Of a stretch of 17,266 nt of DNA, positions 1 to 7,180 are shown one piece after another; the stretch's first letter is position 1, and every line of letters begins with the position of its first letter. Origin of the DNA: CAYMUC01 sp964471865 (lineage in GTDB: Bacteria; Actinomycetota; Acidimicrobiia; Acidimicrobiales; Ilumatobacteraceae); the NCBI GenBank assembly GCA_964471865.1, contig CAYYHU010000038.1:1-17266 (forward strand), read 5' to 3'. The notes beneath the pieces were generated by a model that saw nothing but the letters and a program-made list of their open reading frames with translations, did not search any database and was not told where the DNA came from. The position numbers and the translations under genes were made by a program.

Positions 1-27
1 TCGGGCCCTGAGTATCCAAGACCCCGA

Positions 28-33
28 TACGCT
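28..33 (+). promoter_or_regulatory. -10 element, probable leaderless promoter
   Basis: The hexamer TACGCT fits the actinobacterial -10 pattern TANNNT. Six bases separate it from the ATG at 40, so transcription would begin at or next to the start codon. No Shine-Dalgarno sequence lies in the gap, which agrees with leaderless translation. No clear -35 is seen, and the window begins too close upstream to judge it well. Confidence 0.5.
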
Positions 34-39
34 GGGACT

Positions 40-579
40 ATGGCCAAGACGGATCTTTTCACCCGGTTGCTCGAAGTCGGTGCCCAGGTCGGCGAGACCT
101 CGCAGAAATCAGCCGAACGCCTTATCGCGGATCTGACGGAGAAGGGCGCGCTGCGGCGTAAAGAGGCTGAAGCTCTCGTGGCCTTGCTCGTGGCTCGGGG
201 CCGTGAGACCACCGAACATCTCGTCGCGGTGTCGGAACGCGTGATCGAAGCCCAATCGGCCCGGCTGAGCGGTCGCATCGAGGAGCTGGAACGCAAAGTG
301 GAGGAGTTGACCGCTCGTTTGCGTCGGCGAGGCACCGATGGCGCCACCCCCGCAGCTTCGGCTCCTGCGGCGAAGAAGCCGGCTGCGAAGAAGTCCGCCG
401 CCAAGAAGGCTGCCGCGAAGAAGGCCCCCGCCAAGAAGGCTGCGGCGAAGAAGACCGCCGCCAAGAAGGCTGCCACGAAGAAGGCCCCCGCCAAGAAGGC
501 CGCAGCGAAGAAGCGGTCCAGCTCACCGGCCAACGCCTCGGGAGTGAGCCCGATCTCGTCGACGCGTTCATCTGATTGA
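40..579 (+). CDS. Phasin-like coiled-coil protein with H1-like Lys/Ala tail
   Basis: This is a 179-residue basic protein. Residues 1-98 are predicted helical and rich in Glu, Arg, Leu and Ala. Residues about 75-97 (GRIEELERKVEELTARL) have heptad character, typical of a coiled coil. A short Ala/Pro linker leads to ten pentapeptides of the type AAKK(A/P/S/T) at residues 110-159 and a Ser-rich end. The layout, a helical head plus a histone-H1-like tail, resembles PhaF-type phasins and other bacterial H1-like nucleoid proteins. The tail is expected to bind DNA non-specifically. Whether the head binds polyhydroxyalkanoate granules cannot be told from sequence, and no PHA genes are in view. No signal peptide or membrane segment is visible, so it is likely cytoplasmic. 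It ends 6 bases before tlyA and may be cotranscribed with it. The reading frame is sure; the function is tentative. Confidence 0.75.
   Translation: MAKTDLFTRLLEVGAQVGETSQKSAERLIADLTEKGALRRKEAEALVALLVARGRETTEHLVAVSERVIEAQSARLSGRIEELERKVEELTARLRRRGTDGATPAASAPAAKKPAAKKSAAKKAAAKKAPAKKAAAKKTAAKKAATKKAPAKKAAAKKRSSSPANASGVSPISSTRSSD
367..516 (+). repeat. 15-bp coding tandem repeat (10 units) inside a 60-bp duplication
   Basis: Ten consecutive 15-base units encode the pentapeptides AAKKP, AAKKS, AAKKA, AAKKA, PAKKA, AAKKT, AAKKA, ATKKA, PAKKA and AAKKR. A higher-order pattern is visible: the 60 bases at 397-456 match those at 457-516 closely, with differences mostly at third positions and in the last pentad. 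This suggests that a four-pentad block was duplicated. The core of each unit is AAGAAG, so the + strand here is purine-rich compared with flanking DNA. Such tracts are prone to unit gain or loss. Confidence 0.85.
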
Positions 580-585
580 CGAGTT

Positions 586-1344
586 GTGGGTGGGGTTCGC
601 CGTACTCGACTCGATGTCGAGCTCGTACGTCGGGACCTTGCGACGAGCCGTTCGGAAGCCCATGACCTGATCAGCCGGGGGGTGGTGCTCGTAGGGGGAG
701 TGGTGGCCGACAAGGCTTCGCGCCTCGTCGCCCCCCAAGATCCCATTCACTGTCGCGAACTCCCTCGATTCGTATCTCGGGGTGGAGAGAAACTCGACGG
801 TGCGCTTGACCATTTCGGTCTGTCACCTGCGGGTCTTCGAGTCTTGGATGCCGGCGCGTCCACAGGAGGTTTCACCGATTGCGTGCTCCAACGAGGAGCG
901 CGTGAAGTGGTGGCCGTCGATGTCGGTCATGGGCAGCTCCACGATCGGCTGCGTCGAGATCCCCGAGTCGTGGTGATGGAAGGGTGCAACGTTCGCTACC
1001 TGGACCACGACCAGATCGGGGGACCGGTGGACGCGTTGGTCGCCGATCTGTCGTTCATTTCCCTGCGGCTCGTTCTGGGAGCACTTCACGGTGTGGTGGT
1101 CCCCGGCGGCTGGATGGTGCTGCTCGTCAAACCTCAATTCGAGGCCGGTCGAGCCGAGGTGAACCGGGGCCGCGGGGTGATCCAGGATCCGGTGATCCAT
1201 GAGCGAGTGATCACTGAGATGACGGCGGAACTTGAACGTGACGGTCTCGAGGTCGGGGGCTGGGTAGCCTCGGCAATCACGGGAGCTCGAGGAAATCAGG
1301 AGTTCCTGGTCCATGTGCGGGTACCGGAGGCGAATCCAAGGTGA
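586..1344 (+). CDS. tlyA: TlyA family rRNA 2'-O-methyltransferase
   Basis: This is a 252-residue protein with an S4 RNA-binding domain (about 7-60) followed by an FtsJ/RrmJ-like methyltransferase domain. The SAM-binding motif is VLDAGASTGGFTD (86-98). The catalytic K-D-K-E set can be placed at K69 (in RGGEKLDGAL), D154 (VADLSF), K182 (LVKPQFEAGR) and E239 (GNQEF), almost the numbering known for mycobacterial TlyA. The family methylates 2'-hydroxyls of cytidines in 16S rRNA and, in the longer type, also 23S rRNA. Its loss gives capreomycin and viomycin resistance in mycobacteria. The start is GTG at 586, 6 bases after the preceding stop; it gives the usual family opening (RTRLDVELVRR). No strong ribosome site is seen, so coupling to the gene before it is likely. 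NadK follows after 10 bases. Confidence 0.95.
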   Translation: MGGVRRTRLDVELVRRDLATSRSEAHDLISRGVVLVGGVVADKASRLVAPQDPIHCRELPRFVSRGGEKLDGALDHFGLSPAGLRVLDAGASTGGFTDCVLQRGAREVVAVDVGHGQLHDRLRRDPRVVVMEGCNVRYLDHDQIGGPVDALVADLSFISLRLVLGALHGVVVPGGWMVLLVKPQFEAGRAEVNRGRGVIQDPVIHERVITEMTAELERDGLEVGGWVASAITGARGNQEFLVHVRVPEANPR

Positions 1345-1345
1345 G
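1338..1345 (+). promoter_or_regulatory. Ribosome binding site deciding the nadK start
   Basis: AAGGTGAG lies 9 bases before the ATG at 1355 and overlaps the last codon and stop of tlyA. It supports 1355 over the in-frame ATG at 1313, which would lie inside tlyA and add 14 residues unlike any NAD kinase start. Confidence 0.7.
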
Positions 1346-1354
1346 CGGCGAACA

Positions 1355-2218
1355 ATGACCGTGAGTGGTCGGGGAGTGGCGATCCTGTCGCATCACCAGC
1401 GTGAGAGCGCGGTGGGACTCGTCGATCGGGCCGTGAGCTGGCTCGGCGCCCATGGCTGCGAGGTATGGCTGCCGCCTGAGGACGCGCACGCGATCGGTCG
1501 GGATTCGCTCGCGTCGGACTCGTCGATCGCCACTGCCCAACTCGTGGTGTGTATCGGTGGGGATGGAACCGTGCTGAGAGCTGTGCGAGGCCTCGACGGG
1601 GCTCCGGTTCGCATCCTGGGAGTCAATGTCGGGGTGCTCGGCTATCTGACCGAAGTCGAACCCGAAAGGCTCGAAGAAGCACTCGATGCCGCCCTGGCCG
1701 ACCGATGTCGAGTCGAGGAACGGATGATGTTGTCGGTGGACGTCGTTCGAGCCGGTGGCGGTGTGGAGGGTCCGTGGCGGGCTCTGAACGAGGTATCGCT
1801 GGAAAAGCGTGAAGCCGGCCACACGGTGCGCTTGCGAGTGTCGATCGACGGTGAGGTCTTCACCTCCTATCAGGCTGACGGTCTGGTCGTGGCGACCCCG
1901 ACAGGCTCGACGGCGTATTCGCTATCAGCGCGAGGTCCGGTGGTGTCGCCCGGGCACCGGGCGGTGCTGGTCACTCCGGTGGCACCCCATCAACTCTTTG
2001 ATCGGTCGCTCGTGTTGCGCCCCGACGAACCCGTCGAGATCGACGTGTTGGAACATCGGATGGTGGATCTCGCCGTCGACGGGCAACGGGTCGCCACCTT
2101 GCTCGAAGGCGATCGGGTTCGCACCACTGTGGATGAACAGCCGGCCTGGTTCGTGCGCTTGGGTCCGGATCGCTTTCATCAAGTTCTCAAAGCCAAGTTC
2201 CGTCTCACCGATCGGTGA
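1355..2218 (+). CDS. nadK: NAD kinase
   Basis: This is a 287-residue ATP/polyphosphate-NAD kinase, which phosphorylates NAD to NADP in the cytoplasm. The diagnostic GGDGT nucleotide-phosphate motif is at 68-72, the Asn-Glu pair at 145-146, and the NAD-binding loop TPTGSTAYSLSA at 181-192. The conserved tail motif VTPVAPHQLFDRSLVL is at 206-221. The length fits the family. One departure is visible: the loop reads SARGP (191-195), where most family members have SAGGP, so Arg193 replaces a conserved Gly (codon CGA). The tlyA-nadK-recN order is conserved widely in actinobacteria. Confidence 0.96.
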   Translation: MTVSGRGVAILSHHQRESAVGLVDRAVSWLGAHGCEVWLPPEDAHAIGRDSLASDSSIATAQLVVCIGGDGTVLRAVRGLDGAPVRILGVNVGVLGYLTEVEPERLEEALDAALADRCRVEERMMLSVDVVRAGGGVEGPWRALNEVSLEKREAGHTVRLRVSIDGEVFTSYQADGLVVATPTGSTAYSLSARGPVVSPGHRAVLVTPVAPHQLFDRSLVLRPDEPVEIDVLEHRMVDLAVDGQRVATLLEGDRVRTTVDEQPAWFVRLGPDRFHQVLKAKFRLTDR

Positions 2219-2240
2219 GCGGTGATCAGATGGCACCACG

Positions 2241-3848
2241 ATGCTGACCGAGTTGTACGTGAGCGGTCTCGGTGTGATCACCGAATCCCGAGTGGTGGTT
2301 CCACCGGGGCTCGTGGCGCTCACGGGGGAGACCGGAGCTGGAAAGACCTTGATGGTCGAAGCGATCGATCTCTTACTCGGAGGCCGAGCCGATTCGGCGC
2401 TCGTGGGACCCGAGGCCGACGAGGCGGTGGTCGAAGGCCGGTTCGTGATCGATGATGACGAGGTCGTGCTCACCCGGGTGCTCCCGCGTCACGGACGCAG
2501 CCGGGCCTATGTGAACGGCCGCCTGGCAACGGCTACGGCGTTGACGGAACGCGGTCGATCTCTCGTGGACCTTCATGGCCAGCACGCCTATCAGAGTCTG
2601 TTGGCTCGTGAACATCAACGCCATGCCATCGACCGTTTCGGGGGAATCGACCTCACGGCTCTGCATCAGGCGCGATCCGAACTCGTCGCGATCGAGGCGG
2701 AACTGGCCAGTCTCGGAGGCGACGAGCGAGCTCGACGTCGAGAGATCGACTTGTTGAGGTTCCAGATCGCCGAGATCGACGCCGCCGCGATCACAGGACC
2801 CGTTGAAGACACCGTGCTCGAAGGTCATCACGATCTCTTGTCGAGCGCTGTGGAGCACCGTCGAGCGGGGTGGACGGCGATGACGGCGCTTCGCGATGAC
2901 CAGGGTGCCCTCGATGCGCTGGCGGCAGCTCGTGCGGCGCTGATGGGGCGGGGACCCTTTGACGACATCGCGCGACGCCTCGAGACGTTTCGCGCCGAAC
3001 TCGATGATCTCGCCGATGATCTTCGACGGGTGACCGAAAGCATCGATGAGGATCCCCACCGCCTCGCCCAGGTCACCGAGCGGCTGAATCTGTTGGGCGA
3101 CCTTCGGCGCAAGTACGGCGAGAACCTTGGCGAGGTGCTCGCGTTCGTCGCTGAACAACGTGATCGCCTCGACCGCCTCGAGTCCTATGAGCAACGGTCT
3201 CGTGAACTCGAACAGCGCCGTGGCGATGCCCTCGCGGCGGTAGCTGACGCGGAGCTCGAGGTCGGGCGCCGTCGTCGTCATGCCGCCCCCGAGTTGGCCC
3301 GCGCCGTCACTGCCACGTTCGGGGCCCTCGCCTTGGGCCATGCCGAACTCCTGGGGATGTGCGCCCCCGAGTCCCAGGATCCTGGGGGTGACTCGGCCTC
3401 GTTCTGGTTCCGTCCGGCTCCGGCGATGAGTGCCCAACCGCTGTCGCGCATCGCCTCGGGAGGCGAACTGGCTCGCACCATGTTGGCGTTACGTCTTGTG
3501 CTCACCGAGGGCCCTCCGACCTTGGTTTTCGACGAAGTCGATGCGGGAATCGGTGGAACCGCCGCCAGGGCCGTGGCCGAAGCCCTCCATGAGGTGGCGC
3601 AACGCCACCAAGTCCTCGTGGTGACCCACCTCGCGCAGGTCGCAGCTTGTGCTGATGCCCATCTGGTCGTGGAGAAATCCCTGGTCGGTGGCCGCGCCGA
3701 TGCCACGGTGAGCGTCGTCAACGGATCGGCTCGGGTCCTCGAGGTGGCTCGCATGCTCGCAGGCGGCGATCCGACCCCTCGAGCTCTCGAACATGCCCGC
3801 GAGGTACTGGGCGCGAGGATCGACGATTCATCACCTGGCTCGGGATAG
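2241..3848 (+). CDS. recN: DNA repair protein RecN
   Basis: This is a 535-residue SMC-like ATPase of double-strand break repair. It opens with the standard RecN start (MLTELYVSGLGVI). It carries a Walker A motif GETGAGKT at 29-36, a QHAYQSLL segment typical of the N-lobe, and a long Arg/Glu/Leu-rich coiled-coil middle (roughly 140-340). The ABC signature RIASGGELAR is at about 403-412, and the Walker B motif TLVFDEVDAGIGG has D431-E432. The D-loop and the switch histidine region (VVTHLAQVA) follow. It is slightly shorter than many RecNs (about 550-590), the difference lying in the coiled coil. The gap to nadK is 22 bases, with no clear Shine-Dalgarno or SOS box (GAACNNNNGTTC) visible, so damage induction is not evident here. 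Confidence 0.96.
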   Translation: MLTELYVSGLGVITESRVVVPPGLVALTGETGAGKTLMVEAIDLLLGGRADSALVGPEADEAVVEGRFVIDDDEVVLTRVLPRHGRSRAYVNGRLATATALTERGRSLVDLHGQHAYQSLLAREHQRHAIDRFGGIDLTALHQARSELVAIEAELASLGGDERARRREIDLLRFQIAEIDAAAITGPVEDTVLEGHHDLLSSAVEHRRAGWTAMTALRDDQGALDALAAARAALMGRGPFDDIARRLETFRAELDDLADDLRRVTESIDEDPHRLAQVTERLNLLGDLRRKYGENLGEVLAFVAEQRDRLDRLESYEQRSRELEQRRGDALAAVADAELEVGRRRRHAAPELARAVTATFGALALGHAELLGMCAPESQDPGGDSASFWFRPAPAMSAQPLSRIASGGELARTMLALRLVLTEGPPTLVFDEVDAGIGGTAARAVAEALHEVAQRHQVLVVTHLAQVAACADAHLVVEKSLVGGRADATVSVVNGSARVLEVARMLAGGDPTPRALEHAREVLGARIDDSSPGSG

Positions 3849-3851
3849 GGT
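3846..3851 (+). promoter_or_regulatory. Possible -10 element for pyrG
   Basis: TAGGGT fits TANNNT and contains the recN stop codon. Transcription would start around 3858, giving a leader of about 34 bases with the hairpin and ribosome site described separately. No good -35 hexamer is seen 16-18 bases upstream. The motif is short and could be chance. Confidence 0.3.
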
Positions 3852-3854
3852 GAG

Positions 3855-3882
3855 TTTCCGTCATGGCGACGACTGACGGAGG
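3855..3882 (+). promoter_or_regulatory. Leader hairpin sequestering the pyrG ribosome site
   Basis: TCCGTCA (3857-3863) is the perfect reverse complement of TGACGGA (3874-3880), with a 10-base loop (3864-3873). Two G-U pairs can extend the base of the stem (3855-3856 with 3881-3882). The Shine-Dalgarno GGAGG (3878-3882), 9 bases before the GTG start of pyrG, lies in the 3' arm of the stem. Folding would hide it. The inverted repeat is seen directly; a regulatory role is inferred. Confidence 0.5.
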
Positions 3883-3891
3883 CCTCTAACG

Positions 3892-5550
3892 GTGCCCAAG
3901 CACATCTTCGTGACCGGTGGGGTGACGAGTTCTCTGGGCAAGGGGCTCACTGCGTCCTCGCTCGGTCGACTCCTCAAGATGCGGGGTCTGCGGGTCACGA
4001 TGCAAAAACTCGACCCGTATATCAATGTCGATCCGGGCACGATGAACCCTTTCGAACACGGTGAGGTGTTCGTCACCGATGACGGAGGGGAAACCGACCT
4101 CGATCTCGGGCATTACGAACGGTTCATCGACGAGAACCTGTCCCGGAACTCGAACGCGACCACCGGATCGATCTATCAGGCGGTACTGGCGGCCGAACGT
4201 CGCGGTGACTATCTGGGCCGCACCGTTCAGGTGATCCCTCACATCACCGATGAGATCAAGCGTCGGATCACCCGACTTGCGACCTCTGATGTCGACGTGG
4301 TCATCACCGAGGTCGGCGGCACGGTGGGCGACATCGAGATCCTGCCGTTCCTCGAGGCGATCCGGCAGTTCCGCAAGGATTCGGGACGCGACAACGTCTG
4401 TTATCTGCATGTCACCCTCGTGCCCTATATCGGGCCCTCCGGTGAGCAGAAGACCAAACCGACTCAGCACAGCGTCACCGAACTGCGGTCCCGAGGCATT
4501 CAGCCCGACATCATCGTGTGTCGGTCCGAGCAACCCCTGAGCGACAGCCTCAAGCGCAAGATCTCCAACCTCTGTGATGTCGACGAACGCGCTGTGATCA
4601 ATGCTGCTGATGCCTCGAACATCTACGAGTTGCCCTTGATCCTCCACGAGGAAGGGCTCGACGACGTCGTATGCGACGTTCTGCGTCTCGAGGCTCCGGC
4701 GGATCTGTCGGTCTGGGAGGAAGTGGTCGCCCGAGTCGAGAACGCGACGAATCCGCTCAAGATCGGTCTCATCGGCAAATACGTCGACCTCCCCGACGCG
4801 TACCTCTCGGTGGTCGAGGCTCTCAAACACGCCGCGTTCCATCATGGCGATCGAGTGGAGATCGACTGGATCCATGCCGAGGACGTCGAAGGCCTACTTG
4901 CGGCCGGTCGCCTCGAAGGTCTCGACGGCATGGTGATTCCCGGTGGTTTCGGGCTGCGAGGTGTCGAAGGAAAGATCGCGGCCGCCGAATACGCCCGGAT
5001 TAACCAGGTGCCCTGTCTCGGACTGTGTCTGGGGATGCAGGTGATGACGATCGAGTTCGCCCGTCATGTCCTCGGTCTCACCCAGGCTCATTCCACCGAG
5101 TTCGACTCTTCGACCCCGGATCCCGTGATCGATCTCATGTGGGATCAACGAGACGTGACCGATATGGGTGGCACGATGCGTCTGGGTGCCTACTACGCGG
5201 TGCTCGCTCCAGGGTCTCAGGTGGCTGAGGCTTATGGAGAACCGGTGGTGAGTGAACGGCATCGGCACCGTTACGAGTTCAACTCGACATACCGGTCCCG
5301 ATTCGAAGCGGCAGGATTCGTGTGCTCGGGTACGTCTCCGGACCAACGGCTGGTCGAATTCATCGAGATCGAGAATCATCCGTTCTGGGTCGGAACCCAG
5401 GCCCACCCCGAGTTCAAGAGCCGTCCCGATCGGCCTCATCCTCTTTTCACGGCCTTCACGCGGGCCTCGGCCGAACATCGCCAACAGCAGCGGCCGGTGC
5501 TGTTCGATCCTGAGACTCTCGACGTCTCAGGAACGGTCCCGGTGCGGTGA
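3892..5550 (+). CDS. pyrG: CTP synthase (glutamine hydrolysing)
   Basis: This is a 552-residue enzyme that makes CTP from UTP, ATP and glutamine. The N-terminal synthetase domain has the P-loop GGVTSSLGKG at 9-18, Mg-site residues D71 and E140 (EVGGTVGDIE), and the UTP-site LDPYINVDPGTMNP block at 40-53. After a linker (about 268-288) the class I glutamine amidotransferase domain carries the oxyanion loop GGFGLRG, the nucleophile C379 in LGLCLGMQ, and the H505/E507 pair in HPEF. Length is normal. The start is GTG at 3892, supported by GGAGG nine bases upstream and by the family opening PKHIFVTGGVTSSLGKG. In mycobacteria one or two genes lie between recN and pyrG; here there are only 43 bases. 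Confidence 0.98.
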   Translation: MPKHIFVTGGVTSSLGKGLTASSLGRLLKMRGLRVTMQKLDPYINVDPGTMNPFEHGEVFVTDDGGETDLDLGHYERFIDENLSRNSNATTGSIYQAVLAAERRGDYLGRTVQVIPHITDEIKRRITRLATSDVDVVITEVGGTVGDIEILPFLEAIRQFRKDSGRDNVCYLHVTLVPYIGPSGEQKTKPTQHSVTELRSRGIQPDIIVCRSEQPLSDSLKRKISNLCDVDERAVINAADASNIYELPLILHEEGLDDVVCDVLRLEAPADLSVWEEVVARVENATNPLKIGLIGKYVDLPDAYLSVVEALKHAAFHHGDRVEIDWIHAEDVEGLLAAGRLEGLDGMVIPGGFGLRGVEGKIAAAEYARINQVPCLGLCLGMQVMTIEFARHVLGLTQAHSTEFDSSTPDPVIDLMWDQRDVTDMGGTMRLGAYYAVLAPGSQVAEAYGEPVVSERHRHRYEFNSTYRSRFEAAGFVCSGTSPDQRLVEFIEIENHPFWVGTQAHPEFKSRPDRPHPLFTAFTRASAEHRQQQRPVLFDPETLDVSGTVPVR

Positions 5551-6161
5551 CGACCCCGGCCACCCCCGGCTCGGGGGAGGGGGGATCATTTCGTCACCTC
5601 GGTGACGACCTGCGATATCAGGGCCGCATCTGGTCGGTGGTGCGAGCCGACTTCGAAGCCCCTGATGGAACGCGTTTCGAACGCGATGTGGTCCGTTCGC
5701 CCGGTGCCGTCGGGGTCGTGGCGCTGGAAACTGATGCCGCCGGGCGCCTCGCGGTCGTGCTCGTCTCGCAGTACCGCCCGGTTCTCGACCGATACGTCTG
5801 GGAGATCCCAGCCGGAATGCGCGATGTTCCCGGAGAACCCCCTCAGGAGACGGCTCGACGAGAACTCGCTGAAGAAGCCGGGCGCCAGGGAGGCACCTGG
5901 CAGCACCTGCTCGACATCCATCCCAGTCCGGGAATGACCGATGCGACCACGATCATCTTTGCCGCGACCGAGCTGATGACGGTGCCGACCCAGGCCCATG
6001 GTCCCGAGGAAGAACATCTCGAGATCCTGATCCGTCCCCTCGACGACGCCATCGCCGAGATCGCGACGGGTCGTATCACCGATGCCAAGACCGTGGTCGG
6101 TCTGCTCGCAGCACGAGCCGCAATCGATGCCGGCACCTTGGCGGTCCCAGGAGTGTCGTGA
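5547..6161 (+). CDS. NUDIX hydrolase, ADP-ribose pyrophosphatase-like
   Basis: This is a 204-residue protein whose Nudix box runs from G90 to about G112, with E97 and the catalytic helix REL..EE (R105, E106, E109, E110). There are six residues, not five, between the leading Gly and E97, giving GMRDVPGE. This agrees with the PAG-x-x-DV-x-GE form that I recall in the mycobacterial ADP-ribose pyrophosphatase Rv1700. The SPGMTD segment downstream (127-132) is typical of the ADP-ribose branch. It is expected to split ADP-ribose into AMP and ribose 5-phosphate. The GTG start overlaps the pyrG stop by 4 bases (GTGA), implying translational coupling. The place after pyrG matches the mycobacterial order. 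Substrate remains inferred. Confidence 0.9.
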   Translation: MTTPATPGSGEGGSFRHLGDDLRYQGRIWSVVRADFEAPDGTRFERDVVRSPGAVGVVALETDAAGRLAVVLVSQYRPVLDRYVWEIPAGMRDVPGEPPQETARRELAEEAGRQGGTWQHLLDIHPSPGMTDATTIIFAATELMTVPTQAHGPEEEHLEILIRPLDDAIAEIATGRITDAKTVVGLLAARAAIDAGTLAVPGVS

Positions 6162-7180
6162 TCATGGCGACCACCTCGAGGTCCTCACCCCGTGATCCCA
6201 TCGATGGGCCCGGCGAGTCCCCTGACCTCGCAGTGTCGAACTGGGTGCCATCGCTCAAGGTGGAAGAGTTCTTGACCTGGATGGCCTCGGAACGAGGTCG
6301 CGCGGCGTCCACGCTCGAGGCCTACCGGCGCGATCTGTGCGGGTACGAGTCATGGTTGGCGTCTCAAGGTCGCGATCTGGTGGGTGTCACCCCGGCCGAC
6401 CTGGATGTCTTCGTGGGGCATCGCCGCCGCATGGGGGCCGCGGCTGCGACCGTGGCTCGCCAACTCGCCGCAATCCGCATGTTGCATCGCTTTCTCGTCG
6501 ACGACGGCGTCCGGGTCGATGATCCGACATCGGAGGTCGAAGGCGTACGGGTTCCCGTCGGGCTTCCCAAACCGCTGTCGGAAGATGACATCGATCGACT
6601 TCTCGCTGGAGTCGTCGGGGATGAACCCGTGGCGCGACGAGACCGGCTCCTGCTCGAGATGCTGTATGCCACCGGGGCTCGGATCTCTGAAATCTGTCGG
6701 GTCGACCTGACCGATGTCGATCGCAGCGCGCAACTCGTTCGCCTTTTCGGCAAAGGTTCCAAAGAGCGCATCGTTCCCTTCGGGCGCGCGGCGGCAGCGG
6801 CTCTGGACGCGTGGCTGTCCCCAGGCGGGCGTGAAGCCATGACGCCACTGCGATGGGCTCGACGTCATGACGCTGAATCTCTGCTGCTGAATCGGCGTGG
6901 GGCCCGACTGTCGCGCCAGGCCGCCTGGCAGGTGTTGCGCAGCGTCGCTGATGCCGTCGGGTTACGCGAGGGGGTGTCGCCCCACGTGCTTCGACATTCC
7001 TGCGCCACCCATCTCCTCGAACACGGTGCTGATCTTCGAGTCGTGCAGGAACTGCTCGGTCACGCCTCGATCTCGACCACCCAGGTGTACACCAAGGTGT
7101 CCCAGGATCACCTTCTCGAGGCCTATCGCATGGCGCATCCTCGAGCGATGCGGGCCTCGACGCCGGGGAATCGACCATGA
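6158..7180 (+). CDS. xerD: Tyrosine site-specific recombinase XerD
   Basis: This is a 340-residue tyrosine recombinase. An N-terminal SAM-like core-binding domain (about 33-120) precedes the catalytic domain with the full set R175 (ATGARISE), K199 (GKGSKER), H276 and R279 (HVLRHS), H302 (LLGHAS) and nucleophile Y311 (TQVYTKV). With XerC it resolves chromosome dimers at dif. Its place after the NUDIX gene and before scpAB matches the usual actinobacterial xerD. It is therefore the housekeeping enzyme, not a phage integrase. The GTG at 6158 overlaps the upstream stop (GTGA); the ATG at 6164 is an alternative that removes two residues. About 30 polar N-terminal residues extend beyond the usual start, and there is no attachment site nearby. 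Confidence 0.94.
   Translation: MIMATTSRSSPRDPIDGPGESPDLAVSNWVPSLKVEEFLTWMASERGRAASTLEAYRRDLCGYESWLASQGRDLVGVTPADLDVFVGHRRRMGAAAATVARQLAAIRMLHRFLVDDGVRVDDPTSEVEGVRVPVGLPKPLSEDDIDRLLAGVVGDEPVARRDRLLLEMLYATGARISEICRVDLTDVDRSAQLVRLFGKGSKERIVPFGRAAAAALDAWLSPGGREAMTPLRWARRHDAESLLLNRRGARLSRQAAWQVLRSVADAVGLREGVSPHVLRHSCATHLLEHGADLRVVQELLGHASISTTQVYTKVSQDHLLEAYRMAHPRAMRASTPGNRP

Noticed and set aside
367..516. Tandem 15-base repeats as a CRISPR-like or regulatory array
   Set aside because: The units are contiguous, in frame, and encode a regular pentapeptide tail.
122..571. - strand open frame with Ser/Trp/Arg repeats
   Set aside because: It is the antisense reading of the Lys/Ala repeat tail; the repeats are a by-product.
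2373..3437. Long - strand open frame (354 codons) opposite recN
   Set aside because: RecN motifs run through the whole stretch on the + strand; the antisense product has no recognisable domain.
3886..4875. Long - strand open frame (329 codons) opposite pyrG
   Set aside because: It mirrors PyrG codons and shows no motif of its own.
6158..7180. Tyrosine recombinase as a sign of an integrated mobile element
   Set aside because: Context and length fit the housekeeping XerD; no tRNA, attachment repeats or phage genes are nearby.
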